A stretch of 64,000 nt of DNA from CAWKAV01 sp963847735 (lineage in GTDB: Bacteria > Desulfobacterota > Desulfuromonadia > Desulfuromonadales > BM103). The notes below the pieces were generated by a model, which made no database searches, was not told the DNA's origin, and saw nothing but the letters and a program-made list of their open reading frames with translations. The stretch spans positions 266,023-330,022 of the forward strand of contig CAWKAV010000003.1 in the NCBI GenBank assembly GCA_963847735.1. The letters are read 5' to 3'. Below are positions 9,855-19,917 of the stretch, piece by piece. Position 1 is the stretch's first letter. The number at the start of each line of letters is the position of its first letter. Position numbers and translations under genes: made by a program.

Positions 9855-11655
9855 TGGGACGCATAGCTGACGACAAAATCGAGGAGATCCGCGACCGCAG
9901 CGATATCGTCGAGGTGATCTGCCGGATATCTGCCTCTCAAGCGCTCCGGCGTCAATCACCAGGGTCTCTGTCCCTTTCATCAGGAAAAAAGTCCTTCGTT
10001 CAACGTCAATTCGGCTCGCCAGATCTTCCACTGTTTCGGTTGCGGGGTCGGCGGCAATGTCTTCTCTTTTCTGATGCGAATGGAGGGCTTGAGCTTCCCG
10101 GATGCTGTCAGACGGCTCGGCGAAAAGGTCGGCGTCGAGGTTGAGGAAGAGGCCGTTTCTCCAGAGGAGATCCGTCGTCGTGAGGAGCGGGAGCGGCATG
10201 TTGCGGATCAACGAAGTCGCCGGGAGCTTCTATCATCAGATGTTGCTGGAGGATGAAGCCGGAGCGCCCGGTCGACGCTATCTGCGCCAGCGCGGTTATG
10301 AAGGTGAAACCGTACGAACCTTTCAGCTTGGTTTTGCTCCGGAGGGTTGGGAGTGTTCTGGAAAAGCATCTGGTGGAGAAAAATTTTTCAACGGATGACG
10401 ATGTCCGCAAGTCGGGGCTGGTTCGTCCCGACAAACAGGAGCCGGGGTTATTACGAGCTGTTCCGCAATCGGCTGCTTTTCCCGATTCACGACCTGCAAG
10501 GGCGGATGGTGGCTTTTGGCGGTCGGGTTCTGGATGATAGCCTGCCGAAATATATCAATTCTCCTGAGACCGACGTCTATCACAAGGGTCAGACTCTTTA
10601 TGGCCTTTACCAGGCGCGTGATGCCATGCGGCATAGCGGTGAGGCACTGGTTGTCGAGGGCTACTTTGATGTGCTGGCTCTGCATCGGGCCGGTTTCTGC
10701 CGGAGCGGTGGCGACCTGCGGCACGGCGCTGACCGCTGATCATGCCCGGCTGCTGAAACGCTATGCCGACAAGGTCCTGCTGATTTTCGATGCAGATGCC
10801 GCCGGGCGGAAGGCGACTTTTCGTGCCATGGACGCCCTGCTGCCGGTCGGCCTGTCGGTCAGTGTGGTGACCATGCCTCGCCGGGGAGGATCCGGATTCA
10901 CTGCTCAAGACCGAGGGAGAAGAGGGTTTCCGTAATTGTCTGGATGCTGCTCGCCCGGTTCTGGAGGTTTTTATCGAAGAGCAGTTGCGCATCAATGACC
11001 AGAGCGTCGAAGGTCGTGCGCGCGCCGCTGAACAGGCTCTTGAGACGTATTCGTCGCTTGCCGGGCGACCTGGAACGCAGTCTTTATCTGAAACGCCTGG
11101 CAGCCTTGACCAACCTTGATGTTGAGCTGTTGCAGTCGAAGGTGCGTGGTGGCGCTGTCGCTCAAGCCTCAGGTGCGTCGTGCGGCAGCTCCGTCACCCG
11201 CCAGCACGTCTCCCGTCGACAGAGACAGGACAAACCCAGAAATACCTGCTACGCTTAATGCTGGTGGATGATCAACAGCGTCGCCGGGTCCGTGAAGAGG
11301 GCACCGAGGGAGCTTTTCCTTGATGAACTTTTTCGCGGGGTGGCGGATTACCTGCTGGACTGTGAAGATGAGGACGGCCGTTTGCCGGAGAATCTGGTTG
11401 ATGCCTCCCTCGATGAGGCGCAGCAGTCGCTTTTGGCCAGTCTGGTTTTTCAGGAAGATGAAGTGGGCGGACAACCCCGAAAAGATTTTTACCGATTGTC
11501 GCCGAGCGACCAGTAACTATCTGTTGAAACAGCGTTTGCAGAGAGATTCGATCGGCTCGAGGACGAAGCGCAGCAGCAATAATGATGACGCGGCGCTGAT
11601 GAAGTGTCTGCGAGAGCGAATGGAAATTAACCAGAAACTTAAAAAAAAGCTTTGA
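9854..11655 (+). CDS. dnaG: DNA primase, heavily frameshifted
   Basis: DnaG makes RNA primers at the replication fork. The ATG at 9854 overlaps the mutS2 stop (TGATG) and reads [20 protein letters not shown]. The N-terminal zinc-binding domain follows in a second frame ([26 protein letters not shown]). The TOPRIM core holds [12 protein letters not shown] near 10650 and DADAAGRKA near 10790. The C-terminal helicase-binding part is weakly recognisable and ends [19 protein letters not shown] at 11655. At least six frame changes break the gene. Order and near-normal total length (~600 codons) argue for consensus errors rather than decay, because primase is essential. Confidence 0.9.
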
Positions 11656-11680
11656 AAAATAAAGGGTTTGCCCATATAAT
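11652..11680 (+). promoter_or_regulatory. sigma-70 type promoter of rpoD
   Basis: TTGAAA at 11652-11657 and TATAAT at 11675-11680 are separated by exactly 17 bases. The -35 box overlaps the dnaG stop codon (TGA 11653-11655). It lies 115 bases ahead of the rpoD ATG, so rpoD can be transcribed independently of the mutS2-dnaG operon. Confidence 0.7.
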
Positions 11681-11795
11681 CCAAAGCTTGTCCAAAAAAT
11701 GCCCGTCTGAAAGCTTCTCGAGCTTGATGAGCTTTGGCGGGTCACTGATAATTGACAGCTCTTAGCTTGGATAAGTACCCTCGAGGGGAGTATTG

Positions 11796-13562
11796 ATGGC
11801 CAAAAAGACCAGTATCGAAGAAGTTCAACAGCTGATCGACCTCGGCAAGGAAAAGGGTTTCTGACCTACGACGAGGTGAACGATATTCTGCCTGCCGATA
11901 TGGTTTCTTCTGAACAGATTGATGATGTCATGAGCATGTTCGGAGAAATGGATATCGAAGTGGTTGATGCGGAGCAGAAAACCACGTCAACCAAGGACAA
12001 ACAGCGCGATTCCTCATCCATGGCGACGATAGTGATGAAGAAGCGGAGTTTGACGCAGATGTCATGGGCCGCACCAGTGATCCTGTCCGGATGTATCTGC
12101 GTGAAATGGGCCAGGTCTCTCTGCTGACTCGTGAGGGCGAAGTTGAAATCGCCAAGCGGATCGAAGAGGGTGAAGCTCTGGTTGCGCGGGTGATCGTCAA
12201 GACTCCGATCGCTTTTATGGAAGTCGTCAACCTTGGCGAGCGTCATCTGAAAGGTCAAATCAGTATTGCCGAAATCACCAAGGACTATGATGAAGAAGAG
12301 GGCGCCGAGGCAGAAGAACGTCACCGGGCACGGGTCGTCGCCCTGATCGCGGAGATCAAGCTCCGTTATGAGCGTTTCATGGCTTTGCGTGATGAAGCCG
12401 CTGTTGCCAACCAAGACTGCGCGCAAGCCTCTTGATAAAGAGATGGAAACGCTCAAGGCTGGAAATGGGCGATCTGATGATTCAGATCCGCCTCAAGGAT
12501 TACCAGATTGCCAAGATTGTCGATCGTCTCAAGGAACTGGCCAAACAGGTAAAAAAAGCCAAAGAAGAGATCAAGGCCTGCGAAGAAGCTCTCGGTCGCC
12601 CTTATGACGAAATCAGCAAGATGCTGCGCAGGATGCGCAAGAGTGAAAAAGACGCCCGTGCCGTTGCCGAAGAACTCCGACGACCGATGGATACCCTGCT
12701 GGTCGTCGAGAAGCGCCTGAAGGGAACCGATCGTAAATTCACCAAGGTCGAAGAAGAATCCGGCTTTGCCCCCGAAGAGCTGCTTGAGTCCCTCAAGGAA
12801 GTCAATAAAGGCGAGTGGCGGGCCAAGCAGGCCAAGACCGAACTGGTTGAAGCCAATCTGCGCCTGGTGGTTTCCATCGCCAAGAAATACACCAATCGTG
12901 GTCTGCAATTTCTCGATCTGATTCAGGAAGGGAATATCGGCCTGATGAAGGCCGTTGATAAATTTGAGTACCAGCGTGGTTACAAGTTCTCTACCTATGC
13001 CACCTGGTGGATTCGTCAGGCGATTACCCGCGCGATCGCCGATCAGGCACGGACCATCCGTATCCCGGTGCACATGATCGAAACGATCAACAAGCTGATC
13101 CGCACCAGTCGGCAACTGGTCCAGGAGATCGGTCGTGAGCCGGTTCCCGAAGAGATTGCCGAGCGTATGGAACTGCCCCTCGAAAAGGTTCGCCGGGTGT
13201 TGAAGATTGCCAAGGAACCGATCAGTCTGGAAACTCCGATCGGCGAAGAAGAAGATTCCTCTCTGGGTGATTTCATTGAAGACAAAGGAGTCATCTCCCC
13301 ACTCGAAGCCGTTATCAAGGGCAATCTCTCCGATCAGACTGCCAAGGTTCTGGCAACTTTGACGCCTCGTGAAGAGCGGGTTCTGCGCATGCGCTTCGGT
13401 ATCGGTGAGAAATCGGACCACACCCTGGAAGAAGTCGGCCAGGATTTTGCTGTTACCCGGGAGCGTATCCGGCAGATTGAAGCCAAGGCGCTACGCAAGC
13501 TGCGCCATCCGAGTCGGGCCAAACGACTGAAGAGCTTTATGGAGACCAACAGCAATAACTAG
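11796..13562 (+). CDS. rpoD: primary sigma factor RpoD (sigma 70), frameshifted
   Basis: RpoD directs RNA polymerase to housekeeping promoters. The ATG at 11796 follows GAGGGGAG and reads [20 protein letters not shown] (region 1.1). Region 1.2 [20 protein letters not shown], the non-conserved domain, region 2 ([35 protein letters not shown]), region 3 and region 4.2 ([18 protein letters not shown]) follow in order. Three frame changes occur, near 11862, near 12030 and near 12420; from 12432 onward the frame is clean. The corrected length is about 588 residues, normal for deltaproteobacterial RpoD. Confidence 0.95.
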
Positions 13563-13630
13563 CCTGTTTCCGAACGGGAACCCGCTTGCTGTGATTTTGT
13601 CGAGGAAAGAGGTCGGGCACTGGAAAGTGA

Positions 13631-13659
13631 TTGACAGCAAAGATTGTGCAACATACACT
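13631..13659 (+). promoter_or_regulatory. promoter for the tRNA gene
   Basis: TTGACA at 13631-13636 and TACACT at 13654-13659 (four of six consensus bases) have a 17-base spacer. Transcription would start close to 13666, about 12 bases before the mature tRNA end. Confidence 0.6.
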
Positions 13660-13677
13660 TTTGCCATGAACTTATGC

Positions 13678-13753
13678 GGGCCCATAGCTCAGTTGGAAGA
13701 GCCACCGGCTCATAACCGGTCGGTCCCAGGTTCGAACCCTGGTGGGCCCACCA
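13678..13753 (+). tRNA. tRNA with CAT anticodon (Met, or Ile2)
   Basis: A 76-base cloverleaf with acceptor GGGCCCA pairing with TGGGCCC, T-arm sequence GGTTCGAACC, and an encoded CCA end at 13751-13753. The anticodon stem ACCGG/CCGGT encloses loop CTCATAA, giving anticodon CAT. The first acceptor pair is G-C, so it is not the initiator tRNA with its 1-72 mismatch. Elongator Met and lysidine-modified Ile2 tRNAs share this anticodon; the position after rpoD fits the Met tRNA of related genomes, but I cannot separate the two by eye. Confidence 0.93.
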
Positions 13754-13806
13754 CCCGCCTGAAGGCCATGATTGAAATGTACTGGTTAACATAGATCTAC
13801 AAAGTT

Positions 13807-13844
13807 AAAAAGAGTGCAGCCAAAAACCAGGCTGCACTCTTTTT
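13807..13844 (+). terminator. rho-independent terminator after the tRNA
   Basis: AAAAAGAGTGCAGCC (13807-13821) and its perfect complement GGCTGCACTCTTTTT (13830-13844) form a 15-bp stem with an 8-base loop and a T run. The symmetric A and T runs would let it work on both strands. Confidence 0.9.
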
Positions 13845-13878
13845 ACATACAGGCGAAGGCACAACTTCAGAGAGGAAA

Positions 13879-15003
13879 ATGGCAAAACAAGCACAACGCA
13901 TACAGGATCTGGTCGGTCTGGTTCATAAACTTTATGCTCCGGACCTTGCTGAAGATTGGGACAATGTCGGCCTGCAGGTCGGCGACCCCGGAGCTCCGCT
14001 TGAACGGGTCATGGTGGCACTCGATCCCTGCCTCTCTGCCGTTCAGGCCGCACGGGACGCCGGAGCCCAGGCGCTGGTCACTCATCATCCGCTGCTGTTT
14101 CGTCCGATCAAACGTTTGACTCCTGAGGATGCCGTTGGGCAGGCTCTCTGGACGGCGGTGCGTGACGGCGTAGCTATCATAAGTGCCCATACTAATCTGG
14201 ATTGTGCCGTCGATGGTCTTAACAGCTGGTTGGCAGGACGACTGGGCGTGCTGCAAAGTGCTCCTCTGCAGCCGGTTGCCGGTGATTATCTCAAGCTGAT
14301 AGTGTTCATTCCTGCCGGACATGAACAAAGTGTTGCCGATGCACTTTTCTCGGCAGGTGCCGGACAGATCGGCGCTTACGATGAATGCTCTTTCCGCAGC
14401 CGTGGTGAAGGAACTTTCCGCCCCGGTCAGGGGACAAAGCCCTTTGTCGGTGAGATTGGGCAGACTGAAACTGTCGACGAAATTCGTCTCGAAACGATCG
14501 TTCCCAAGCGCAAGCTGTCCCGTGTCCTGGAAAAGATGCAGAAGGCCCATCCCTACGAAGAGGTTGCTTACGACCTTGTACCATTGCAGAACCAGGTACC
14601 AGGCGCGGGGTTGGGGAGGATCGGCAGGCTGGAACAGGCGACGACCCTGGATGTCTTTGCCGGCAGAGTCAAAGATGCGCTCGGTTGCGACCATCTGCGC
14701 CTGACCGGCTCAGCGGATCGCACCGTTCACAAGGTTGCTCTCTGCGGCGGTAGTGGTGCCGGTCTGTTACAAACCGCCCATCGTCAGGGGGCCGATGTAC
14801 TGGTTACGGGTGATGTCAAATATCATGATGCCCGTCAGGCTGAAGAGCTGGGCATTGCCTTGATAGATGCCGGACATTTTGCCACAGAAAAGCTGATGAT
14901 CGAGCAGGTTGCAGACGCATTGCAAAGGGCTGCACGGCAACGTCATTGGGAGATTGTTTTCGATACCTACACCGGAGAGCAGGATCCTTTCCGGTTCTAC
15001 TAA
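13879..15003 (+). CDS. Nif3-like dinuclear metal center protein
   Basis: A 374-residue member of the Nif3/YbgI (DUF34) family, which forms hexameric toroids with a two-metal site; the biological reaction is unknown, and members are linked to GTP cyclohydrolase-like metal chemistry only by structure. The metal-binding pieces are VTHHPLLF (His69, His70), SAHTNLD and near the C-terminus DAGHFATE. The length shows the longer form with a CutA/PII-like insert (about residues 130-230), as in Bacillus YqfO. The ATG follows GAGAGGAAA. It precedes the zinc-ribbon gene and rnpB. Confidence 0.88.
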   Translation: MAKQAQRIQDLVGLVHKLYAPDLAEDWDNVGLQVGDPGAPLERVMVALDPCLSAVQAARDAGAQALVTHHPLLFRPIKRLTPEDAVGQALWTAVRDGVAIISAHTNLDCAVDGLNSWLAGRLGVLQSAPLQPVAGDYLKLIVFIPAGHEQSVADALFSAGAGQIGAYDECSFRSRGEGTFRPGQGTKPFVGEIGQTETVDEIRLETIVPKRKLSRVLEKMQKAHPYEEVAYDLVPLQNQVPGAGLGRIGRLEQATTLDVFAGRVKDALGCDHLRLTGSADRTVHKVALCGGSGAGLLQTAHRQGADVLVTGDVKYHDARQAEELGIALIDAGHFATEKLMIEQVADALQRAARQRHWEIVFDTYTGEQDPFRFY

Positions 15004-15115
15004 TTCTGTCTCCGTGAGGAAACGGTGAATCTTCAATCGCCGCCAACTTACAGACCACGGTCAAAACGAACTCGGCTGTTCAGGCAGTCGATACAAAATA
15101 CAGGAGGCGTTTATC

Positions 15116-15826
15116 GTGCAGAAGCAGTTGCAGTTACTGCGAGACTTGCAGGAGTTGGACACAGAAAAGAAGGTTGTTGAGAAAGAACAACAGACCGGTC
15201 TCAATGAACAGAAGGTTTTTAAGGTCGAGCTTGACCGTCTACAGGCGATGGTTGACAGTCTGGCCGAAGAGATCAGTGTTCTTGAGGATGAAAAAGCCGC
15301 GCTGGTCAAAGCCATGACCCTTGAACAGGAAAATATCAAGCGTTCGGAAGGTCGCCTGCCCCAGATTAAAACGCAGAAGGAATATGTTGCCGTACTCAAG
15401 GAAATCGATACCGCTAAAAAACTGAGTAAAGAGTTACAGGCGAATATTGACGCCAAAAATGAAAGCCTGACGTCTCTTTCTGCTGACAAGGCAGAGAAAG
15501 ACAGTGAGCTGGCGAAGAGTACTGAACAAGCCAATGTCCGTTGCGCAGAGATCGAGGCCTCCCTGATTGCTATAAATGCGCAGCTTGCAGAGAGGGGGCG
15601 TCAGAGACAGATCCTGCTCGATGAATTGCCAAAAAGTTTGCGTAATCGTTATGAGCTCCTGATGGCCAGGCGTGCCGGGGTGGCTGTCGTAGAAGCTCGA
15701 GGAGGCGCCTGCCTCGGTTGTCATATGCACCTTCCGCCGCAGATGTACAACAGCCTCTTCATTGCCAATGAAATCCAGCCCTGTCCGCACTGCAGCCGAC
15801 TGCTTTTCGTGACAGTCCAGGACTGA
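15116..15826 (+). CDS. coiled-coil protein with C-terminal C4 zinc ribbon
   Basis: A 236-residue protein whose first ~170 residues are a charged, heptad-like coiled coil (LLRDLQELDTEKKVVEKEQQ and on) and whose end carries two Cys pairs, CLGC and CPHC, in a zinc ribbon. The family (C4-type zinc ribbon, found beside Nif3-like genes) has been proposed to bind nucleic acid; the function is not established. The start is a GTG at 15116, 8 bases after AGGAGG, and no better ATG exists. Confidence 0.85.
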   Translation: MQKQLQLLRDLQELDTEKKVVEKEQQTGLNEQKVFKVELDRLQAMVDSLAEEISVLEDEKAALVKAMTLEQENIKRSEGRLPQIKTQKEYVAVLKEIDTAKKLSKELQANIDAKNESLTSLSADKAEKDSELAKSTEQANVRCAEIEASLIAINAQLAERGRQRQILLDELPKSLRNRYELLMARRAGVAVVEARGGACLGCHMHLPPQMYNSLFIANEIQPCPHCSRLLFVTVQD

Positions 15827-15843
15827 AATTCTGACAATCTGAT

Positions 15844-16258
15844 GTGGTCGGAGAAGACCAGACGATCGCTGCCCACCTTCGCTACCGCTATGCGGTAGCT
15901 TCGGCGGGGGGAGGAAAGTCCGGGCTCCACAGGGCAGGATGGTCCTTAACGGGGACCGGGGGTGACCCCAGGGAAAGTGCCACAGAGAGAAGACCGTCCG
16001 CCGAAGCCTCGTGCGTAGGTGGATAAGGGTGAAAGGGTGAGGTAAGAGCTCACCAGTGTCGGCGGTGACGTCGGCAGCTCGGTAAACCCCATCCGGAGCA
16101 AGGCCAAATAGGGGAGTGTTTGAGGACGGCCCGTCCGAAACTCCCGGGTCAGGCCGCTTGAGGCCGTCGGCAACGGCGGTCCTAGAGGAATGATCGTCGC
16201 TCTGTGGTGGGTAACCACCAGAGAGAACAGAACCCGGCTTACGGTTTTCTCCGACCAC
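15844..16258 (+). ncRNA. rnpB: RNase P RNA, bacterial class A
   Basis: The catalytic RNA of RNase P, which trims tRNA 5' leaders. The closing stem pairs GTGGTCGGAGAA at the start with TTCTCCGACCAC at the end. The universal segments GGAGGAAAGTCCGGGCTCC (near 15911) and ACAGAACCCGGCTTACGG (near 16228) supply the P4 core. The 415-base length is normal. It lies directly after the zinc-ribbon gene. Confidence 0.95.
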
Positions 16259-16296
16259 TCTTTTTAATTGGCTCTGTTGTGACATAAAGAGCCGGA

Positions 16297-16333
16297 AAAC
16301 GGCACCTGAGAAATAGCTTGGTGCCGTTTCTTT
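16297..16333 (+). terminator. rho-independent terminator downstream of rnpB
   Basis: AAACGGCACC (16297-16306) pairs with GGTGCCGTTT (16320-16329) around a 13-base loop, followed by CTTT. It ends 18 bases before the next start codon. Confidence 0.75.
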
Positions 16334-16350
16334 ACCTCTTAAGCTGAGTT

Positions 16351-16908
16351 ATGACCGACCCGTGTAAAACCGATTGGCCTGACTGGTCCGGACTCCTGAA
16401 AAGAATCAGGCAGGAGATCACCGCTCTCAGCGAAGTTGAGAATGCATGGCTCAAAAAACGGTTTTCAGTGATTGGTGCAACGCAGCTTGCCTTGGACGAA
16501 CTCTTCCGCAAGGTTGGCGGAACCGAATCCTGTGCATGTTGTGATGGTCGCTGCTGCGGTTGCGGTCGGCATCATATCACTTTAACCACTCTGCTTACGT
16601 ACCTTCTGGAAGATGAAGATCCCCCCACCCCTGATTTTAGCAGTACCTGCCCCTACCTGGGGGTTCAGGGTTGTCTCCTGATGGTTTCCAGGCGGCCCTA
16701 CAACTGTATAACCTTCTTCTGCGAGATTCTGGACGATCAATTGAACTCAAATGATAACGAGACATTGCGAACTCTGGATCGCCAGTTGCGTTACGAATAC
16801 CAGCTCATCGCAGCCCGCTATCCTGCGGCCACTCTGCGTGGCCTCTGGATCGCTTTAGAGCGCGTAGGCAGTGGACAATTGCTGCGCTCAGTTGAAGGAC
16901 CGTGGTAG
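16351..16908 (+). CDS. Cys-rich putative metal-binding protein
   Basis: A 185-residue soluble protein I do not recognise by name. A central cluster CACCDGRCCGCGRHH (residues ~67-81) plus further cysteines in STCPYLGVQGCL and NCITFFC gives ten or so Cys residues, arranged somewhat like YkgJ-type zinc- or iron-chelating proteins, which have a Cys-rich N-terminal cluster and downstream CP and C residues. No signal peptide or membrane segment is visible. It sits between rnpB and a LOG-like gene with no clear operon partner. Confidence 0.6.
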   Translation: MTDPCKTDWPDWSGLLKRIRQEITALSEVENAWLKKRFSVIGATQLALDELFRKVGGTESCACCDGRCCGCGRHHITLTTLLTYLLEDEDPPTPDFSSTCPYLGVQGCLLMVSRRPYNCITFFCEILDDQLNSNDNETLRTLDRQLRYEYQLIAARYPAATLRGLWIALERVGSGQLLRSVEGPW

Positions 16909-16941
16909 CATAATGGCTTAACCAGAGAGAAGGATTCTTTT

Positions 16942-17970
16942 ATGGAGATCAGTTTTAAGAAAACCAATGGCCCGCTTGATGACCTGATTGATGAACTCCT
17001 GGCGATGTCCGATGTGCATCATCCGGAAATCATCAGAGAGATGGTGATCAGTGCACTCAAAACCGGTCAGGAAAACGATTATCCCGCTGACCTGAAGATG
17101 CTGCGCACGACCATGAAGGAGATGCGCTACACCAGCAAAATGTTCGGCCCGTATCGCGAGCGCAAGAAGGTGACGATCTTTGGTTCGGCCCGCACGGAGC
17201 CAAATGCGGCGATTTATCAGAAATGCGTGACCTTCTCGCGACAGCTGGTACGGCTCGGATATATGGTAATCACCGGAGGCGGCCCCGGCATCATGCAGGC
17301 GGGCAATGAAGGTGCCGGGCCGGAAAACTCTTTTGCCGTTAATATCCGCCTCCCGTTTGAGCAGGAAACCAACCCGGTCATGGAAAACAGTGGGCATTCC
17401 ATCACCTACCGGTATTTTTTCACCCGTAAAGTGGCTTTTCTCAAGGAGGCGGATGCGGTCGTTCTCTTCCCCGGCGGTTTTGGTACCATGGATGAAGCAA
17501 TGGAAACCCTGACCCTGGTTCAGACTGGCAAAAATCAACCGGTCCCATTGGTACTGGTCGACGAGGATGATGGCAGTTACTGGGAGCCCTGGCTTGATTT
17601 CATGAAGAAAGTCATGCTCAAAAAAGGCCTGATCTCAGGAGAAGATTTCAGCCTTTTTACCATCACACGGGATCCCTTCGAGGCGGCGCAAGTTATTCAT
17701 GACTTCTATCATATCTATCATTCCAGCCGGTGGGTGGGGTCAACGTTTGTGATCCGTCTTAACAAGCCGTTAAGCGCAGAAAACCTGGCAACCCTTGAAG
17801 AAGAATTCAGTGAAATTCTCGAACCCGGAAGTCATCTCAGTCTGACGAGTGCGCTGCCTGAAGAACGGGATCAGCCGGATCTCCTTGATCTGCCGCGTTT
17901 GGTGTTTCAATTCAACCGGCGCAATTATGGGTTGCTCAAGGCTTTCCTGCGGAGGCTCAATTCTTTTTAG
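16942..17970 (+). CDS. LOG family (TIGR00730-like) Rossmann-fold protein
   Basis: The central part has the LOG family signatures VTIFGSARTEP, VITGGGPGIMQAGNEGA and the catalytic FPGGFGTMDEAME. Short LOG proteins are cytokinin-activating phosphoribohydrolases that cleave nucleoside 5'-monophosphates. This 342-residue protein is longer, with about 70 extra N-terminal and ~80 extra C-terminal residues, so its substrate may differ; old annotations as lysine decarboxylase are not supported by the motif. The ATG follows GAGAGAAGGA. Confidence 0.82.
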   Translation: MEISFKKTNGPLDDLIDELLAMSDVHHPEIIREMVISALKTGQENDYPADLKMLRTTMKEMRYTSKMFGPYRERKKVTIFGSARTEPNAAIYQKCVTFSRQLVRLGYMVITGGGPGIMQAGNEGAGPENSFAVNIRLPFEQETNPVMENSGHSITYRYFFTRKVAFLKEADAVVLFPGGFGTMDEAMETLTLVQTGKNQPVPLVLVDEDDGSYWEPWLDFMKKVMLKKGLISGEDFSLFTITRDPFEAAQVIHDFYHIYHSSRWVGSTFVIRLNKPLSAENLATLEEEFSEILEPGSHLSLTSALPEERDQPDLLDLPRLVFQFNRRNYGLLKAFLRRLNSF

Positions 17971-18327
17971 AGACCGCAACAAGTCAAGAGATTTGGGCGA
18001 TCGTGCTGTTTTGAACGTCGACTTTTAGCAGATTTTTTGTCGGGGTTCTTAACTCTGCCGTCAGATCGATGAAGTGTGCGCCTCGTAGAGACAACGAGCT
18101 CTCGCCAGGGTGTACGTGTGCCTTTCACATTTCCGGTCCACAAAGACTTCAGTGATGTCAGCATGTTAGCTCTCCCTTCCGTCATACCCCCTCCCCTTGC
18201 CATGTTGATATTATAAAAAAATTGTGCATGAAAGACAAAATTCCCGCCCGAAGGCGAGAACTTTGTCAACAGCGTGGGGCCGCCTGGTTGGACGCCCATA
18301 AATTTATGTCGAATATACGGTTTGTTC
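17971..18327. other. intergenic gap between convergent genes
   Basis: This 357-base stretch separates the convergent LOG-like and ATP-PEPCK genes. Apart from the terminator listed at 18237-18260 I see no supported gene; the minus-strand open frame here has no recognisable protein character. Confidence 0.5.
18237..18260 (-). terminator. rho-independent terminator of the ATP-PEPCK gene
   Basis: On the minus strand TTCTCGCC, tetraloop TTCG, GGCGGGAA form an 8-bp stem followed by TTTT. It lies 68 bases beyond the stop of the PEPCK gene. Confidence 0.75.
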
Positions 18328-19917
18328 TTAGACTTGCGGACCGGCTTGAGTGTAGTCGAAGTCGTCGTTGGCGGTCATGTATTTCTTGAAATTCTGAATA
18401 AACATGCCAGCGAGTTTGTTGGCGGTCTGGTCAAAAGCCTCCTTGTCCACCCAGGCATTGCGCGGATTGAGCAGGTGGCTGTCAACGCCTGGCAGGCTCT
18501 TGGGTATATTGAGACGGAACCAGCGGGTCTGGTCGAACTCGACATCGTTGATGCTGCCATCAAGAATGGCGTTGATGCAGGCGCGCGTGGCCTTGATGCT
18601 CATGCGGCTGCCGATGCCGTAACCGCCGCCGACCCAACCGGTATTGACCAGATAGGCATTGACGTTGTGTTTCTCCATCTTCTCGCCGAGCAGCCTGGCG
18701 TAAACCGTCGGGTGTAGCGGCAGGAAGGCTTCGCCGAAACAGGCGGAGAATGTCGCCTGCGGCTCGGTGACGCCACGCTCGGTACCCGCGACCTTGGCGG
18801 TATAACCGGAGAGGAAGTAGTACATCGCCTGTTCTTTGCTCAGCCTGGAGACCGGTGGCAGGACGCCGAAAGCGTCGCAGGTCAGGAAGATGATGTTCGC
18901 AGGATGGTCGCCCTTCAGGCTCGGGTCATGGTTTTCGATATGCTCGATCGGGTAGGACACCCGGGTGTTCTCGGTCTTGGCGTCACTGTCAAAATCGATG
19001 ATGCCATCTGCATTCGAGACCACGTTCTCAAGCAGGGCGTCGCGCCTGATGGCTTTGTAAATCTCCGGTTCGTTGTCGGCGCTCAGGTTGATGCACTTGG
19101 CGTAGCAGCCGCCTTCAAAGTTGAAGATGCCTTCGTTATCCCAGCCATGCTCATCATCACCGATCAACCTGCGTCCTGGATCGGCGGAAAGAGTGGTCTT
19201 GCCGGTGCCGGAGAGGCCGAAGAACAGAGCAACGTCGCCCTTGTCACCGACGTTGGCCGAACAGTGCATGGAGAGAATCCCCTGCAGTGGCAGCCAGTAG
19301 TTCATCATGGTGAAGATGCCCTTCTTCATCTCGCCGCCGTACCAGGTGCCGCCGATGATGGCAACGTTCTTCTCAATATTGAAGGCCACGAATACCTCGG
19401 AGTTGAGGCCGTGCCGTTCCCACTTCTCGTTGACCAGTTTACATGCGTTGTAAACAGTGAACTGGGGAGCGAATTCTGCGAGCTCTCTTGTGTGCGGACG
19501 GATGAACATGTTCTTGACAAAATGGGATTGCCAGGCGAATTCAGTGATGAAGCGCACCGGCTTGCGGGTCTTTTCGTTGGCGCCGCAGAATCCGTCGGTA
19601 ACATAAAGGTCTCTGCCAGAGAGATAATCGATAACTTCGGCATGGAGCTCGTCAAAGACCTCGGGAGCCATCGACTTGTTTATTTTCCCCCAGGTGATGT
19701 TCTTGAAAGACGGTTCCTGGTGGACAAAGTATTTGTCCTGGGGCGACCGGCCGGTGAACTTGCCGGTATCCACCATCATGGTGCCGTTGGCAGCGATGGC
19801 CCCTTCAGCGTTTTTAGACTCATATTCAAAGAGCTGTTTGTAGCTGAGGTTGTGGAAAATAGTCCCGACGCTCTGCAAGCCGAGATCCTGAGCGGTCAGG
19901 ACTTTTATTTCTGGCAT
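18328..19917 (-). CDS. pckA: phosphoenolpyruvate carboxykinase (ATP)
   Basis: This enzyme interconverts oxaloacetate plus ATP and PEP plus CO2 plus ADP. The 529-residue protein has the substrate motif [11 protein letters not shown] (~55-65), the P-loop [14 protein letters not shown] (234-247), the metal-binding DDEHGW, and the C-terminal [19 protein letters not shown] region of the ATP-dependent class. The gene is complete, with AGGGAGGAAAG upstream of its ATG. It is divergent from a GTP-dependent PEPCK gene, with 347 bases between the two starts. Carrying both classes side by side is unusual and suggests opposing roles or different control. Confidence 0.96.
   Translation of the reverse strand: MPEIKVLTAQDLGLQSVGTIFHNLSYKQLFEYESKNAEGAIAANGTMMVDTGKFTGRSPQDKYFVHQEPSFKNITWGKINKSMAPEVFDELHAEVIDYLSGRDLYVTDGFCGANEKTRKPVRFITEFAWQSHFVKNMFIRPHTRELAEFAPQFTVYNACKLVNEKWERHGLNSEVFVAFNIEKNVAIIGGTWYGGEMKKGIFTMMNYWLPLQGILSMHCSANVGDKGDVALFFGLSGTGKTTLSADPGRRLIGDDEHGWDNEGIFNFEGGCYAKCINLSADNEPEIYKAIRRDALLENVVSNADGIIDFDSDAKTENTRVSYPIEHIENHDPSLKGDHPANIIFLTCDAFGVLPPVSRLSKEQAMYYFLSGYTAKVAGTERGVTEPQATFSACFGEAFLPLHPTVYARLLGEKMEKHNVNAYLVNTGWVGGGYGIGSRMSIKATRACINAILDGSINDVEFDQTRWFRLNIPKSLPGVDSHLLNPRNAWVDKEAFDQTANKLAGMFIQNFKKYMTANDDFDYTQAGPQV

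Noticed and set aside
12453..13421. 322-codon open frame antisense to rpoD
   Set aside because: It mirrors the conserved rpoD coding frame and its own product has no start signal or family character.
16942..17970. Lysine decarboxylase annotation
   Set aside because: The PGGFGT motif marks the LOG phosphoribohydrolase family; no PLP-binding decarboxylase motif is present.
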